DNA from: a bacterium | GTDB taxonomy: Bacteria; SZUA-79; Acidulodesulfobacterales; Acidulodesulfobacteraceae | Length of the DNA: 6,295 nucleotides | Reading direction: 5' to 3' | NCBI GenBank assembly: GCA_021803845.1 | Contig: JAJZLA010000105.1 | Span: forward strand, 1 to 6,295 | Shown here: positions 1 through 5,774 of the stretch, piece by piece | How positions within the stretch are numbered: position 1 is the first letter of the stretch | How the letters are laid out: each line of letters starts with the position of its first letter | Translations under genes and position numbers: made by a program | Notes under the pieces: model-generated | Seen by the model: only the letters and a program-made list of their open reading frames with translations | What the model was told of the DNA's origin: nothing | Databases searched by the model: none

Positions 1-1
1 A

Positions 2-604
2 ATGGGCGTGCCGCTTAATAAAGACCATGTAGATTACCAGTCCCTGTTCAGCCTTTTAAATATTTTCGGATTAGCCGGAGGGCTTGTATCGCTGTCGATG
101 TTTTTAATGCACGGCTCGGCATATCTTATTATGAAAACAGAAGGGGAAGTTCAGCAAAGGGCAAGAGTTTTTGCAAAATGGTTTGCAGTCCTGTATATAG
201 TGTTTACCCTGCTGTTTTTACTGATTTCTCCGATATTCGCGCCGAGACTTCTTAGCAACAGCTTTGGCATTATAGGGGATATCGTTCCGGTTATAATGAT
301 TATCGGCGGGATAGGCGTTATTTTAACTGCGGGGTCTTCGAACGACGTTAAACCGTTCGCTTATTCTATAGCAGGCATTTTGGGAGCGGTCGCAAGTATG
401 GCTGTCGGGGTATTTCCCGATATCGTACCTTCTTCGATTAATCCTGAATACAGTTTAAACATATATAATTCCGCTTCTAATCATCTAACGCTTTTAGTTA
501 TGCTGATAGCGACCCTTATAGGTCTGCCGTTGGTTTTAATATATGCAATTTACGCATATAAAAAGTTCGGATTAAAGGTAAAAATGGACGAAAGCAGTTA
601 TTAA
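2..604 (+). CDS. cydB: Cytochrome bd ubiquinol oxidase subunit II, C-terminal part (5' end outside window)
   Basis: This is the last 200 residues of CydB, the integral membrane subunit that pairs with CydA to form cytochrome bd, a high-affinity quinol:O2 oxidoreductase of the inner membrane. Family hallmarks are FSLLN-x-FGLAGG (about 16-27), the H37-G-S-A-Y-L-x-M-K-T-E-G block with the following QQRAR (37-55), and a PSSINPEYSLNIYNSASN stretch (143-160) before the last hydrophobic helix, LPLVLIYAIYAYKKFG (175-190). Five hydrophobic segments are visible, near 22-45, 60-80, 92-112, 118-138 and 162-186. CydB is usually about 340-380 residues, so some 140-180 N-terminal residues lie upstream. The ATG at position 2 is therefore probably an internal methionine, not the start. 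The gene ends in a strong terminator, which closes a presumed cydAB operon. Bd oxidases tolerate NO and H2S, which fits the stress genes next door. Confidence 0.93.
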   Translation: MGVPLNKDHVDYQSLFSLLNIFGLAGGLVSLSMFLMHGSAYLIMKTEGEVQQRARVFAKWFAVLYIVFTLLFLLISPIFAPRLLSNSFGIIGDIVPVIMIIGGIGVILTAGSSNDVKPFAYSIAGILGAVASMAVGVFPDIVPSSINPEYSLNIYNSASNHLTLLVMLIATLIGLPLVLIYAIYAYKKFGLKVKMDESSY

Positions 605-636
605 TTTATTTCTCGATTTTGTTTTGACCTTTATCC

Positions 637-689
637 AATGCCCTATAATTAAATTAACCCCCCTTAATTTTTTATAGGGCATTTTTTTT
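637..689 (+). terminator. Rho-independent terminator of the cyd operon
   Basis: A 12-base stem, AATGCCCTATAA (637-648) with TTATAGGGCATT (672-683), is perfectly complementary and runs straight into a T run (682-689). Inside it, AAATTAA (651-657) pairs with TTAATTT (664-670) around a CCCCCC loop (658-663). The whole structure is an almost continuous 19-pair hairpin. It lies 33 bases after the cydB stop and ends 57 bases before the next start codon. Confidence 0.92.
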
Positions 690-699
690 GCCGTTTATA

Positions 700-705
700 T
701 ATAAT
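700..705 (+). promoter_or_regulatory. Candidate -10 box for the Rrf2-type regulator gene
   Basis: A perfect TATAAT sits between the cyd terminator and the regulator gene. It would start a transcript near 712, with a leader of about 34 bases. No convincing -35 hexamer is visible at 16-18 bases upstream, where the sequence belongs to the terminator stem. The promoter may therefore be activator dependent, or the box may be fortuitous in AT-rich DNA. No clear IscR or NsrR operator was found here. Confidence 0.4.
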
Positions 706-745
706 AAAATACAAGACAAATTTTATCTTAATTCGAGGTGTTCAT

Positions 746-1180
746 ATGAATATTTCAAGAGCCAGCGATTATGCTATACGCGGACTGGTATATATGGCAA
801 AAAAGCCTGCGGGAACGGTATGTTTCGTAAAAGATATAGCTAAAAACACGAATTCGCCGGCTTCTTTTATGTCGAAAATATTTCAAACGCTCGCTAAAAG
901 CGGCCTTGTTCATTCTTTTATCGGAACAAAAGGCGGATTTACGTTTAACGCCCGCCCCGAGGATATTACTATAAAAATGGTCGTCGAAATTATAGACGGA
1001 CCTGTCGTTCTGAACAGATGCGTGGTTAATAAATCTTCCTGCCAGGACGTAGGCAATTGCGACGTGCACTTTATGTGGCTCGATATTCAAAAAATGCTGA
1101 CGAAAGCCCTAAGCTCTTATTCTATAGCCGATTTTGCAGCCTATAAAAAGGGAATATGTGATAAAAAGATGTCAGATTAA
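746..1180 (+). CDS. Rrf2-family transcriptional regulator with Fe-S cluster cysteines (IscR/NsrR type)
   Basis: A 144-residue cytoplasmic DNA-binding protein. The N-terminal winged helix-turn-helix has the family pattern: SRASDYAIRGLVYMA at 4-18, VKDIAKNTNSPASFMSKIFQTLAKSGLV at 28-55, and the wing GTKGGF at 60-65. Family length is 130-165 residues. C92, C99 and C105 occupy the places of the three cysteine ligands of IscR and NsrR, so an oxygen-, NO- or iron-sensitive cluster is expected. D8 corresponds to the extra aspartate ligand described for Streptomyces NsrR, and H108 lies at the offset of the IscR histidine ligand, so the sequence does not say which subtype it is. The spacing C-x6-C-x5-C is slightly wider at the first gap than in IscR. 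A Shine-Dalgarno GAGGTG (735-740) sits 5 bases before the ATG. Its neighbours (bd oxidase, RIC, DUF2249) favour an NsrR-like job in nitrosative stress. That is inference, so no gene symbol is given. Confidence 0.93.
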   Translation: MNISRASDYAIRGLVYMAKKPAGTVCFVKDIAKNTNSPASFMSKIFQTLAKSGLVHSFIGTKGGFTFNARPEDITIKMVVEIIDGPVVLNRCVVNKSSCQDVGNCDVHFMWLDIQKMLTKALSSYSIADFAAYKKGICDKKMSD

Positions 1181-1218
1181 TTTTCCTATAAACTGTTATT
1201 AATTATTGCAGCATTATT

Positions 1219-1247
1219 AGGCGGAAAATAAAATCTGACGCCTTTTT
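1219..1247 (+). terminator. Weak candidate terminator after the Rrf2-type gene
   Basis: AGGCG (1219-1223) can pair with CGCCT (1239-1243), followed by five T residues (1243-1247). The stem is only 5 pairs and the loop 15 bases, so it is weak. It lies in the 91-base gap between two convergent genes, where a terminator is expected. Nothing better is visible for either strand, although the run of T/A at 1276-1282 is close to the end of the minus-strand gene. Confidence 0.3.
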
Positions 1248-1271
1248 CTTTGACGCCGATTTGAATTATGT

Positions 1272-1955
1272 TTAGATTTTTTTAAAAAGAATATTGTTTT
1301 CCATGTGAACGTGAATCATTATATCGTCCGAAATATTCTTCAGCAGTTCGTATGCATGCCTATAAGAAGCACAGGCGTCTTTAGGAACCGAATAGCCGGA
1401 GCTTAAAAAAAGCATTTCTTTCAGAATATGCCCTACGTATTCATGGTAATACAGCGCATCTTCAATTTCTTGTTTTATGTTTTCGGTTTTTCCGGCTTTT
1501 ATATCGGCCAAGAGCCCTTCTTCCTCTTTGTCTAAATGAAGGAACATAGCCTGCGACATTTTAGTAAAAAGCTCTCTTATTTTAAGAAGTTCCGGGTGCC
1601 CCTTTCCGTGGACGTTTGAAATTTTTTCGACATAACCTTCAGCCTCAGGAATATGAACCCGTAAAAACGTATGGTGTATATTAACTATATAGTCTATTAA
1701 AAAATTAACGTCCCAGTCGTTCGCTTTTTTACTTAACGAATAATTATCGTCGTTTTCCGCCGCCGAAGGACTTCTTAATTCATCGACTATAAGCAGCCGG
1801 TCTATGCCGGATTCTTCGCATACATCTTTTAACGTTTTTGAACCGCCGCAGCAAAAATCCACTCCGTATCTTTTAAATACCCCTATTTTTTCCGGATTTT
1901 CGGAAGCAATTTCGCCTACGCTCTTTAAAAGCAAAACATCCTCGTTGGTTTCCAT
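1272..1955 (-). CDS. ric: Di-iron repair of iron centres protein (RIC; YtfE/ScdA family)
   Basis: This 227-residue cytoplasmic protein helps restore iron-sulfur clusters damaged by nitric oxide or oxidants. The N-terminal ScdA_N domain (about 9-65) carries the signature YGVDFCCGG, with C35 and C36. A hemerythrin-like four-helix bundle (about 80-227) follows. The six di-iron ligands known from E. coli YtfE (H84, H129, E133, H160, H204, E208) map with a constant offset of 11 to H95, H140, E144, H171, H215 and E219, all present here. The full length matches the family (about 220). The ATG has a good AAGGAG Shine-Dalgarno (1964-1969), 8 bases upstream. The gene is the second of a minus-strand pair, 30 bases behind the DUF2249 gene. 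Both are probably driven by the promoter near 2290. It converges on the Rrf2-type regulator, a likely controller. Members are called ytfE, scdA, dnrN or norA in different species. Confidence 0.95.
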   Translation of the reverse strand: METNEDVLLLKSVGEIASENPEKIGVFKRYGVDFCCGGSKTLKDVCEESGIDRLLIVDELRSPSAAENDDNYSLSKKANDWDVNFLIDYIVNIHHTFLRVHIPEAEGYVEKISNVHGKGHPELLKIRELFTKMSQAMFLHLDKEEEGLLADIKAGKTENIKQEIEDALYYHEYVGHILKEMLFLSSGYSVPKDACASYRHAYELLKNISDDIMIHVHMENNILFKKI

Positions 1956-1998
1956 TTATATTTCTCCTTGAATTTTTATGAACCCTTATTTATTTTTT
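1949..1998 (-). repeat. Leader-type direct repeat, copy 1 (before the RIC gene)
   Basis: Read on the minus strand, this stretch starts with AAAAAATAAATA, contains the identical 16-mer AAAATTCAAGGAGAAA with the ribosome binding site, and ends with ATGGAAA, the start of the RIC gene. The same three blocks occur in the same order and nearly the same spacing at 2228-2276, before the DUF2249 gene. Its distal end overlaps the last codons of the DUF2249 gene. Confidence 0.55.
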
Positions 1999-2234
1999 GT
2001 AATTTTAACGACCCATTTAACCGGCCCGTTTTCTAAATATTCCCATGCAAAAGCGTCTCCGTTTTCCGCCGTAAGCTGATAATGCAAAGGTTTGGGGTCA
2101 TGGTCGTTTTCTATTATAAGGCTTTTCCCGCTTTCAAGTTCTCCCAAAATTTTAAATATTGTAGAATGTTTATATTTCGGTTCTATAACCGTTACGTCTA
2201 AAGTTATCGAATCTTTATTTCTTTCCATTTCCAT
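1986..2234 (-). CDS. DUF2249 domain protein
   Basis: A small cytoplasmic protein of 82 residues. The recognisable DUF2249 features, numbered from the start chosen here, are a LDVT beta strand (about 12-15), the KHSTIFKILGELESGKSL segment (about 22-39), the hallmark N-DHDPKPLHYQL (about 43-54) and the C-terminal WEYLENGPVKWVVKITK (about 64-80). The domain is common next to hemerythrin/RIC, denitrification and NO-response genes. Its biochemical role is not established, and a sulfur-carrier-like TusA-type fold has been suggested for the family. The reading frame extends 10 codons further up to a GTG at 2264. The start at 2234 is preferred because AAGGAG (2241-2246) stands 6 bases in front of it, while the GTG has no ribosome binding site. 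It is the first gene of the unit with the RIC gene. Confidence 0.85.
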   Translation of the reverse strand: MEMERNKDSITLDVTVIEPKYKHSTIFKILGELESGKSLIIENDHDPKPLHYQLTAENGDAFAWEYLENGPVKWVVKITKNK

Positions 2235-2276
2235 TTTTTTCTCCTTGAATTTTAAATTTTCCACTATTTATTTTTT
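2228..2276 (-). repeat. Leader-type direct repeat, copy 2 (before the DUF2249 gene)
   Basis: Second copy of the leader segment at 1949-1998. On the minus strand it has AAAAAATAAATA (2265-2276), then AAAATTCAAGGAGAAA, then ATGGAAA at 2228-2234. The two copies differ mainly in the 10-12 bases between the A-rich block and the 16-mer. It contains the ribosome binding site that decides the DUF2249 start. Confidence 0.55.
2241..2246 (-). promoter_or_regulatory. Ribosome binding site deciding the DUF2249 start
   Basis: CTCCTT on the plus strand reads AAGGAG on the minus strand, 6 bases before the ATG at 2234. A start at the upstream GTG (2264) would place this motif inside the coding region, so the shorter protein is favoured. 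Confidence 0.75.
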
Positions 2277-2289
2277 AACTTATAATTCT

Positions 2290-2295
2290 ATTATC
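2290..2295 (-). promoter_or_regulatory. -10 box of the DUF2249-RIC operon promoter
   Basis: GATAAT on the minus strand, centred at 2292.5. This is exactly 32 bases from the centre of the CRP/FNR-type palindrome at 2324.5, the geometry of a class II activator promoter with its site at -41.5. The predicted start of transcription is near 2283, giving a leader of about 48 bases. No separate -35 element is needed in this arrangement, and none is obvious. Confidence 0.5.
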
Positions 2296-2317
2296 ACTAA
2301 TTTTAAACGTTTAATAT

Positions 2318-2331
2318 ATGATTTTTATCAC
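2318..2331. promoter_or_regulatory. CRP/FNR-superfamily binding site
   Basis: ATGATTTTTATCAC contains the perfect inverted repeat TGAT-N4-ATCA. It matches 12 of 14 positions of the FNR/DNR consensus TTGAT-N4-ATCAA. Read with one more base each side it is TATGA-N6-TCACA, one mismatch from the CRP/HcpR-like TGTGA-N6-TCACA form, so the exact regulator cannot be told. Its position upstream of the DUF2249-RIC unit suggests activation under low oxygen or NO. It lies about 95 bases before the plus-strand sensor gene and could also affect that gene. Confidence 0.55.
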
Positions 2332-2404
2332 ATTAATAAAATAATTTTATGAAACGGAAAATTAATTATATCCACTTTCCAATTGTTCATTTACTATAAA
2401 AATA

Positions 2405-2413
2405 TGGTAAAAT
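2405..2413 (+). promoter_or_regulatory. Candidate extended -10 promoter of the three-component operon
   Basis: TGGTAAAAT is an extended -10 (TG-N-TAAAAT). A poor TTGTTC (2383-2388) lies 19 bases upstream of the hexamer. Transcription would begin around 2420, on the start codon itself, which agrees with the absence of any Shine-Dalgarno before that ATG. An alternative -10, TATAAA (2395-2400), would give a leader of about 13 bases. AT-rich sequence makes false matches easy. Confidence 0.3.
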
Positions 2414-2419
2414 ATTGCT

Positions 2420-3352
2420 ATGAAAAACAAAACGATATTTTATATTTTACTTGCAGGCATAACATTTTTTGGACTGATATTTTTAATCTACTTTATACAT
2501 AAAGATAGTTCCGCAATAAACGTTATAAATCTTAAGAAATTGTCTCCTATACGGCAGATAAACAAACAAGCTTCCAGTTTGCGCCTGTCCGAAAAGCCTT
2601 TATCTAAGCCGTATTTTAAACTTGCCGTAGCTTCGATGATGTCGCCCGTCGCAAATATCGATGCATATAAGCCTTTTGCGGGATATATAGCCGGAGCGCT
2701 TCATATGCCCGTTAAGATTGTTCAGAAGAGGACATATTTGGCGGTTAATAACCTGCTTATAAAAAATAAAATAGATTTAGCTTTTATATGTACCGGAGCA
2801 TACGTTTACGGAGGATTAAAGAACAAAGTAAAAATAATCGCCGTTCCGGTTATAGACGGAAGAAAAACATATCAGGCCTATATAATTGCCCATAAGCCTT
2901 CGAAGATTGAATCGATTAAGGATTTGAAGGGGAAGGTATTCGCCTTTACCGAACCGTTATCGAATACCGGCTATGAATATCCCGTTGGATTTTTTAAAAA
3001 AAACGGCATAAATCCTAAAACGTATTTTAAAACGGTAATATTCACTTATAATCATACGGATTCTATTAAAGCTGTCGCGGCTGGTATTGCAGACGGTGCA
3101 TCTGTAGATTCCATCGTTTATTCTTACACATACGATAAATATAAAAGCGTAAGGCTTCACACAAAAATTATTTTAAAATCGCCCCTGTTTCCTATCCCGC
3201 CGATAGTTATGCCCTATAGAGTAAATAAAAGATTGAGGGCTAAGGTTAAAAAAATCCTTTTAAACATGTCGAAAAATCCGAAAGGCAGATTAATTTTAAA
3301 ACAACTTAATATCGACGACTTTGCCCCGCCGGATATAAGCAGATATAAATAA
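2420..3352 (+). CDS. Membrane-anchored PhnD-like periplasmic binding protein, probable signal sensor
   Basis: A 310-residue protein of the phosphate/phosphite/phosphonate-binding (PhnD-like, PF12974-type) family. One hydrophobic N-terminal segment (about 5-26) is followed by a basic residue and has neither a lipobox cysteine nor a clear cleavage site, so it is probably an uncleaved anchor. A polar linker (about 28-62) leads to the binding fold (about 65-300). PhnD-like marks are the KLAVASMMSPVANIDAYKPFAGYI start (67-90), KIDLAFICTGAYVYG (117-131), a KDLKGKVFAFTEPLSNTGYEYP block (168-188) and the hinge-side AVAAGIADGASVDSIVYSY (218-236). No ABC permease or ATPase gene is adjacent; instead a kinase gene starts 2 bases after the stop. 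A role as ligand sensor presenting a solute to the kinase is therefore more likely than transport. This mirrors TtrS, where the same kind of domain is fused to the kinase. The ligand is unknown. No Shine-Dalgarno is visible before the ATG. Confidence 0.87.
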   Translation: MKNKTIFYILLAGITFFGLIFLIYFIHKDSSAINVINLKKLSPIRQINKQASSLRLSEKPLSKPYFKLAVASMMSPVANIDAYKPFAGYIAGALHMPVKIVQKRTYLAVNNLLIKNKIDLAFICTGAYVYGGLKNKVKIIAVPVIDGRKTYQAYIIAHKPSKIESIKDLKGKVFAFTEPLSNTGYEYPVGFFKKNGINPKTYFKTVIFTYNHTDSIKAVAAGIADGASVDSIVYSYTYDKYKSVRLHTKIILKSPLFPIPPIVMPYRVNKRLRAKVKKILLNMSKNPKGRLILKQLNIDDFAPPDISRYK

Positions 3353-3354
3353 AT

Positions 3355-4773
3355 ATGAGATTTCCTTTATTATCCGCGGCAGTTTCGATTTTAAAAAAAT
3401 TTTATAACGTTTCTTTAAGGATAAAAGTTATAGGCCTTGTCATATTTGCGACGCTGTTGCTCGGACTGCCCGTTATATATTTTGTGAATATAAATTTTTC
3501 CCGGCAAAATAATATGCAGTTAAAATTAATGAGCTTAGCCATTGGTAAACAATTATCGTCCCAGTCGGTAAATTATATTCTCGAGGACAATTTTTACGCT
3601 TTGGAAAAATTATTAAAAAGCTCGGTTAAAAGCGACCCCGACTTAGTTTACGCATTTATCGAAAACAAAAAAGGCGAGGTTATCGCTTCGACTTTTGACG
3701 GCGGATTCCCCGCAGATTTATTGAAAGTTAACAGCTTTAACCCCAAAAGTTTATCCGCAGTCAAAATTAAAACAAATGAAGGCTTGGTATATGATACCGC
3801 CGTTCCAATATTACGGGGGCGGTTAGGCACGGTAAGAGTCGGAATTTCCACTAAAAGGTCGAGCATGCTTCTTTATTCGCTTATAAGGTCTATAATTATA
3901 GTTATGATTTTTGCCGCCGTTTTAGCTATTATACTTTCAAGTTCTATCGCATGGTGGGTTATGACGCCTATAGTAAAACTGTCGGAAGCTTTTAATAAAG
4001 TCAAAAGCGGCAGTTACGACGTAAAACTCGATATTAAAAGAGACGACGAGATAGGAATGCTCGCGAGAGATTTTAATAAAATGGCGGTAAGTTTAAAAAA
4101 AGCAGACGAAGAAAGGATGGAAAACGACAACTTAAGGAAAAATTTTATCAATAACGTAATAAAAGCTCAGGAAGAGGAGAGAAAAAGGATAGCAAAAGAC
4201 CTGCACGACCAGTTTGCCCAGATGCTCGCATACATAAAAATAAGAATCGGACTTCTTAAAAATCTTAATAACATCGAAGAAGCAAGGGAAAGCGTTGCCC
4301 AAATAAGTGAAGAGCTGACTAATGCTTTAGACGTAGTGCGAAATATCGCAAGAAGCCTTATGCCCGGAATACTTGAAGAAATGGGTCTGGTGTGCGCGGT
4401 TACCAGCTATATAGACGATATTAATAAAAAGAGCCTTAATTTTAAAGTAGATTTTTATTCGGATTACGATATTAAAAACAAAAGATTCGACCAGAATATA
4501 GAAATTAACGTGTACAGAATAATTCAGGAGGCTCTGTCTAATGTTATACTCCACTCGCATTCAAATTATGCTAAAATAAATTTAGGAATTGCGGAAGGAA
4601 AAATCATAGGCTCCGTAGAAGATTACGGAACGGGTTTTAACTACGGACTTATCAGCAAGGACAGTCTCGGAATATTCGGGATGACGGAAAGGGCAAAACT
4701 TTTAGGAGGAGATTTAAAAATCGAATCTAAAACCGGCGCCGGAACCCTGATAAATTTTTATATTCCCTTATAA
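3355..4773 (+). CDS. Sensor histidine kinase, NarX/DesK type, with periplasmic sensor and HAMP
   Basis: A 472-residue inner-membrane kinase. TM1 is about 24-45 and TM2 about 173-199. They enclose a periplasmic region (46-172) with a single-Cache-like pattern, DPDLVYAFIENKKGEVIASTF (94-114). A HAMP linker (about 200-253) includes P205 and DEIGMLARDFNKM. The HisKA_3 dimerisation helix has ERKRIAKDLHDQ with H284 as phosphoacceptor. The ATPase domain shows an N box (QEALSNVILHSH, N396), a D box (D423-Y-G-T-G427) and a G-box-like LGIFGMTERA (438-447). All catalytic motifs are intact. It has no strong ribosome binding site and begins 2 bases after the binding-protein gene, so translational coupling is likely. 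The partner is surely the response regulator that starts 32 bases downstream. Having both its own sensor region and a separate binding protein suggests that it may integrate two inputs. I do not recognise the precise subfamily or signal. Confidence 0.93.
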   Translation: MRFPLLSAAVSILKKFYNVSLRIKVIGLVIFATLLLGLPVIYFVNINFSRQNNMQLKLMSLAIGKQLSSQSVNYILEDNFYALEKLLKSSVKSDPDLVYAFIENKKGEVIASTFDGGFPADLLKVNSFNPKSLSAVKIKTNEGLVYDTAVPILRGRLGTVRVGISTKRSSMLLYSLIRSIIIVMIFAAVLAIILSSSIAWWVMTPIVKLSEAFNKVKSGSYDVKLDIKRDDEIGMLARDFNKMAVSLKKADEERMENDNLRKNFINNVIKAQEEERKRIAKDLHDQFAQMLAYIKIRIGLLKNLNNIEEARESVAQISEELTNALDVVRNIARSLMPGILEEMGLVCAVTSYIDDINKKSLNFKVDFYSDYDIKNKRFDQNIEINVYRIIQEALSNVILHSHSNYAKINLGIAEGKIIGSVEDYGTGFNYGLISKDSLGIFGMTERAKLLGGDLKIESKTGAGTLINFYIPL

Positions 4774-4805
4774 TTAAAATAAAGCCGCAACGGGAGATAA
4801 AATTA

Positions 4806-5510
4806 ATGATAAATATAGTTTTAATCGACGACCACTTTCTTATGGTTTCCGGCTTAAAAATGATAATAGCCGGGCAGGAGGATTTGCGGGTCGTGGGAAC
4901 CGCAAACGATGCCGTGTCGGCAATGGGAATCGTTAAGGAGAAAAAACCGGACGTTATAGTCTTAGACATTTCCCTTCCCAAAACTAACGGACTTGATTTA
5001 ATAATAGGGCTTAAAGAAGTTTCTCCCGATTCCAAGATACTTATTTTAACTATGTACGAAGACAGGCAGTATGTTCAAAGGGCGCTCGATAACGGCGCAT
5101 TGGGTTATCTGCCGAAAAAAGCCGTAGAATATGATTTGATTTACGCGATTAAAACTGTAGCCGAAGGAGAATTATATATTCATCCGTCGTTAGTAAAAGA
5201 TTTAATAGGCAAAGACAAAGACAAAAATGTCGAAGAATATCGGAAATATAACGGCGCAGGCGAGGGTTCAGCCCCCGCCGGAAGCGAAAACGCCCTTCGA
5301 AATTTATGGAATAATTTAAGTCCAAGAGAACAGGAAGTTCTTATATTCGTAGCGGAAGGTTTTTCGAACAAGGAAATAGGAGAAAAGCTTTTTATTAACG
5401 ATAAAACCGTAGCAACCCACCGCTTGAGGGGAATGGAAAAATTAGGATATATAAATAAATCCGAGCTCGTAGATATTGTTTTCTTTAAGCTTAAACTTAT
5501 CGATAAATAA
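4806..5510 (+). CDS. NarL/FixJ-family response regulator (REC plus LuxR-type HTH)
   Basis: A 234-residue DNA-binding response regulator. The receiver domain (1-118) has the acidic pocket D8-D9, phosphoacceptor D54 in VIVLDISLP, switch T82 in LILTMYED and K104 in YLPKK. A charged flexible linker (about 134-168) with Gly, Ala, Ser and Lys leads to a GerE/LuxR-type helix-turn-helix (about 169-228): LSPREQEVLIFVAEGFSNKEIGEKL, then DKTVATHRLRGMEKLG. The linker is somewhat longer than in NarL, and the total length slightly exceeds the usual 205-220. The ATG has a GGGAGA Shine-Dalgarno at 4792-4797. It is the last gene of the operon and the cognate partner of the upstream kinase, whose HisKA_3 type is the usual mate of this output class. 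Likely targets are its own operon and the reductase operon starting at 5843. In Salmonella, TtrR acts similarly on the adjacent ttrBCA. Confidence 0.94.
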   Translation: MINIVLIDDHFLMVSGLKMIIAGQEDLRVVGTANDAVSAMGIVKEKKPDVIVLDISLPKTNGLDLIIGLKEVSPDSKILILTMYEDRQYVQRALDNGALGYLPKKAVEYDLIYAIKTVAEGELYIHPSLVKDLIGKDKDKNVEEYRKYNGAGEGSAPAGSENALRNLWNNLSPREQEVLIFVAEGFSNKEIGEKLFINDKTVATHRLRGMEKLGYINKSELVDIVFFKLKLIDK

Positions 5511-5537
5511 GCCCTAATCCTGCAACAGAAATTTTAC

Positions 5538-5628
5538 TTTCTGGATTCCTGCTTTCGCAGGAATGACACCCTTTGAATTAAAAGTTAAACCCTCTTAAAG
5601 TCATTCCTGCGAAAGCAGGAATCCAGAA
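5538..5628. repeat. MITE/REP-like element with 29-base perfect terminal inverted repeats
   Basis: Positions 5539-5567 are the exact reverse complement of 5600-5628 (29 of 29 bases), separated by 32 bases of unique sequence. Each arm is itself a hairpin: ATTCCTGC and GCAGGAAT (8 pairs) around a 4-base loop, TTTC at 5553-5556 in the left arm and GAAA at 5611-5614 in the right. The motif ATTCCTGC-GAAA-GCAGGAAT resembles dispersed repeats known from many proteobacterial genomes, including the Neisseria dRS3 type with ATTCCCGC. A TTTAC pentamer lies on both sides (5533-5537 and 5629-5633), as a target-site duplication would. The element contains no coding sequence, so any movement would depend on a transposase elsewhere. 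It begins 27 bases after the response regulator stop and may stabilise or end that transcript. Confidence 0.75.
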
Positions 5629-5774
5629 TTTACATAAAAAGAAACATTTAAATATTTTCTAACGCATTAGTTATTAAGAAATAAAATTTTTGCCGCGTAA
5701 TATTTTTTCTTCATTTTATTTCAGATTTTTCCTTACAAAAATCCTACTTTGTATTATTTCATTCAGCCGCCGCC

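Noticed and set aside
690..745. IscR or NsrR operator before the Rrf2-type gene
   Set aside because: No dyad resembling the known consensus sequences could be found; only AT-rich sequence is visible.
755..1090. 111-residue minus-strand reading frame opposite the Rrf2 gene
   Set aside because: It mirrors a clearly recognised gene, has no family resemblance and no convincing ribosome binding site.
2262..2264. GTG start for the DUF2249 gene
   Set aside because: It has no ribosome binding site and would add ten Lys/Glu-rich residues encoded by the Shine-Dalgarno region of the better ATG at 2234.
2092..2352. 86-residue plus-strand reading frame across the DUF2249 gene and its promoter
   Set aside because: It is antisense to a recognised gene and ends in AT-rich regulatory DNA; the composition looks like a shadow frame.
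2420..3352. Phosphonate or phosphite ABC transporter binding protein
   Set aside because: The fold matches, but there are no permease or ATPase genes nearby and a kinase gene follows after 2 bases, so a sensor role is preferred.
5539..5628. Two inverted-repeat units as a short CRISPR array
   Set aside because: The copies are inverted relative to each other, there are only two, and the 32-base spacing is a single interval. No leader or cas gene is present, so a MITE/REP element explains them better.
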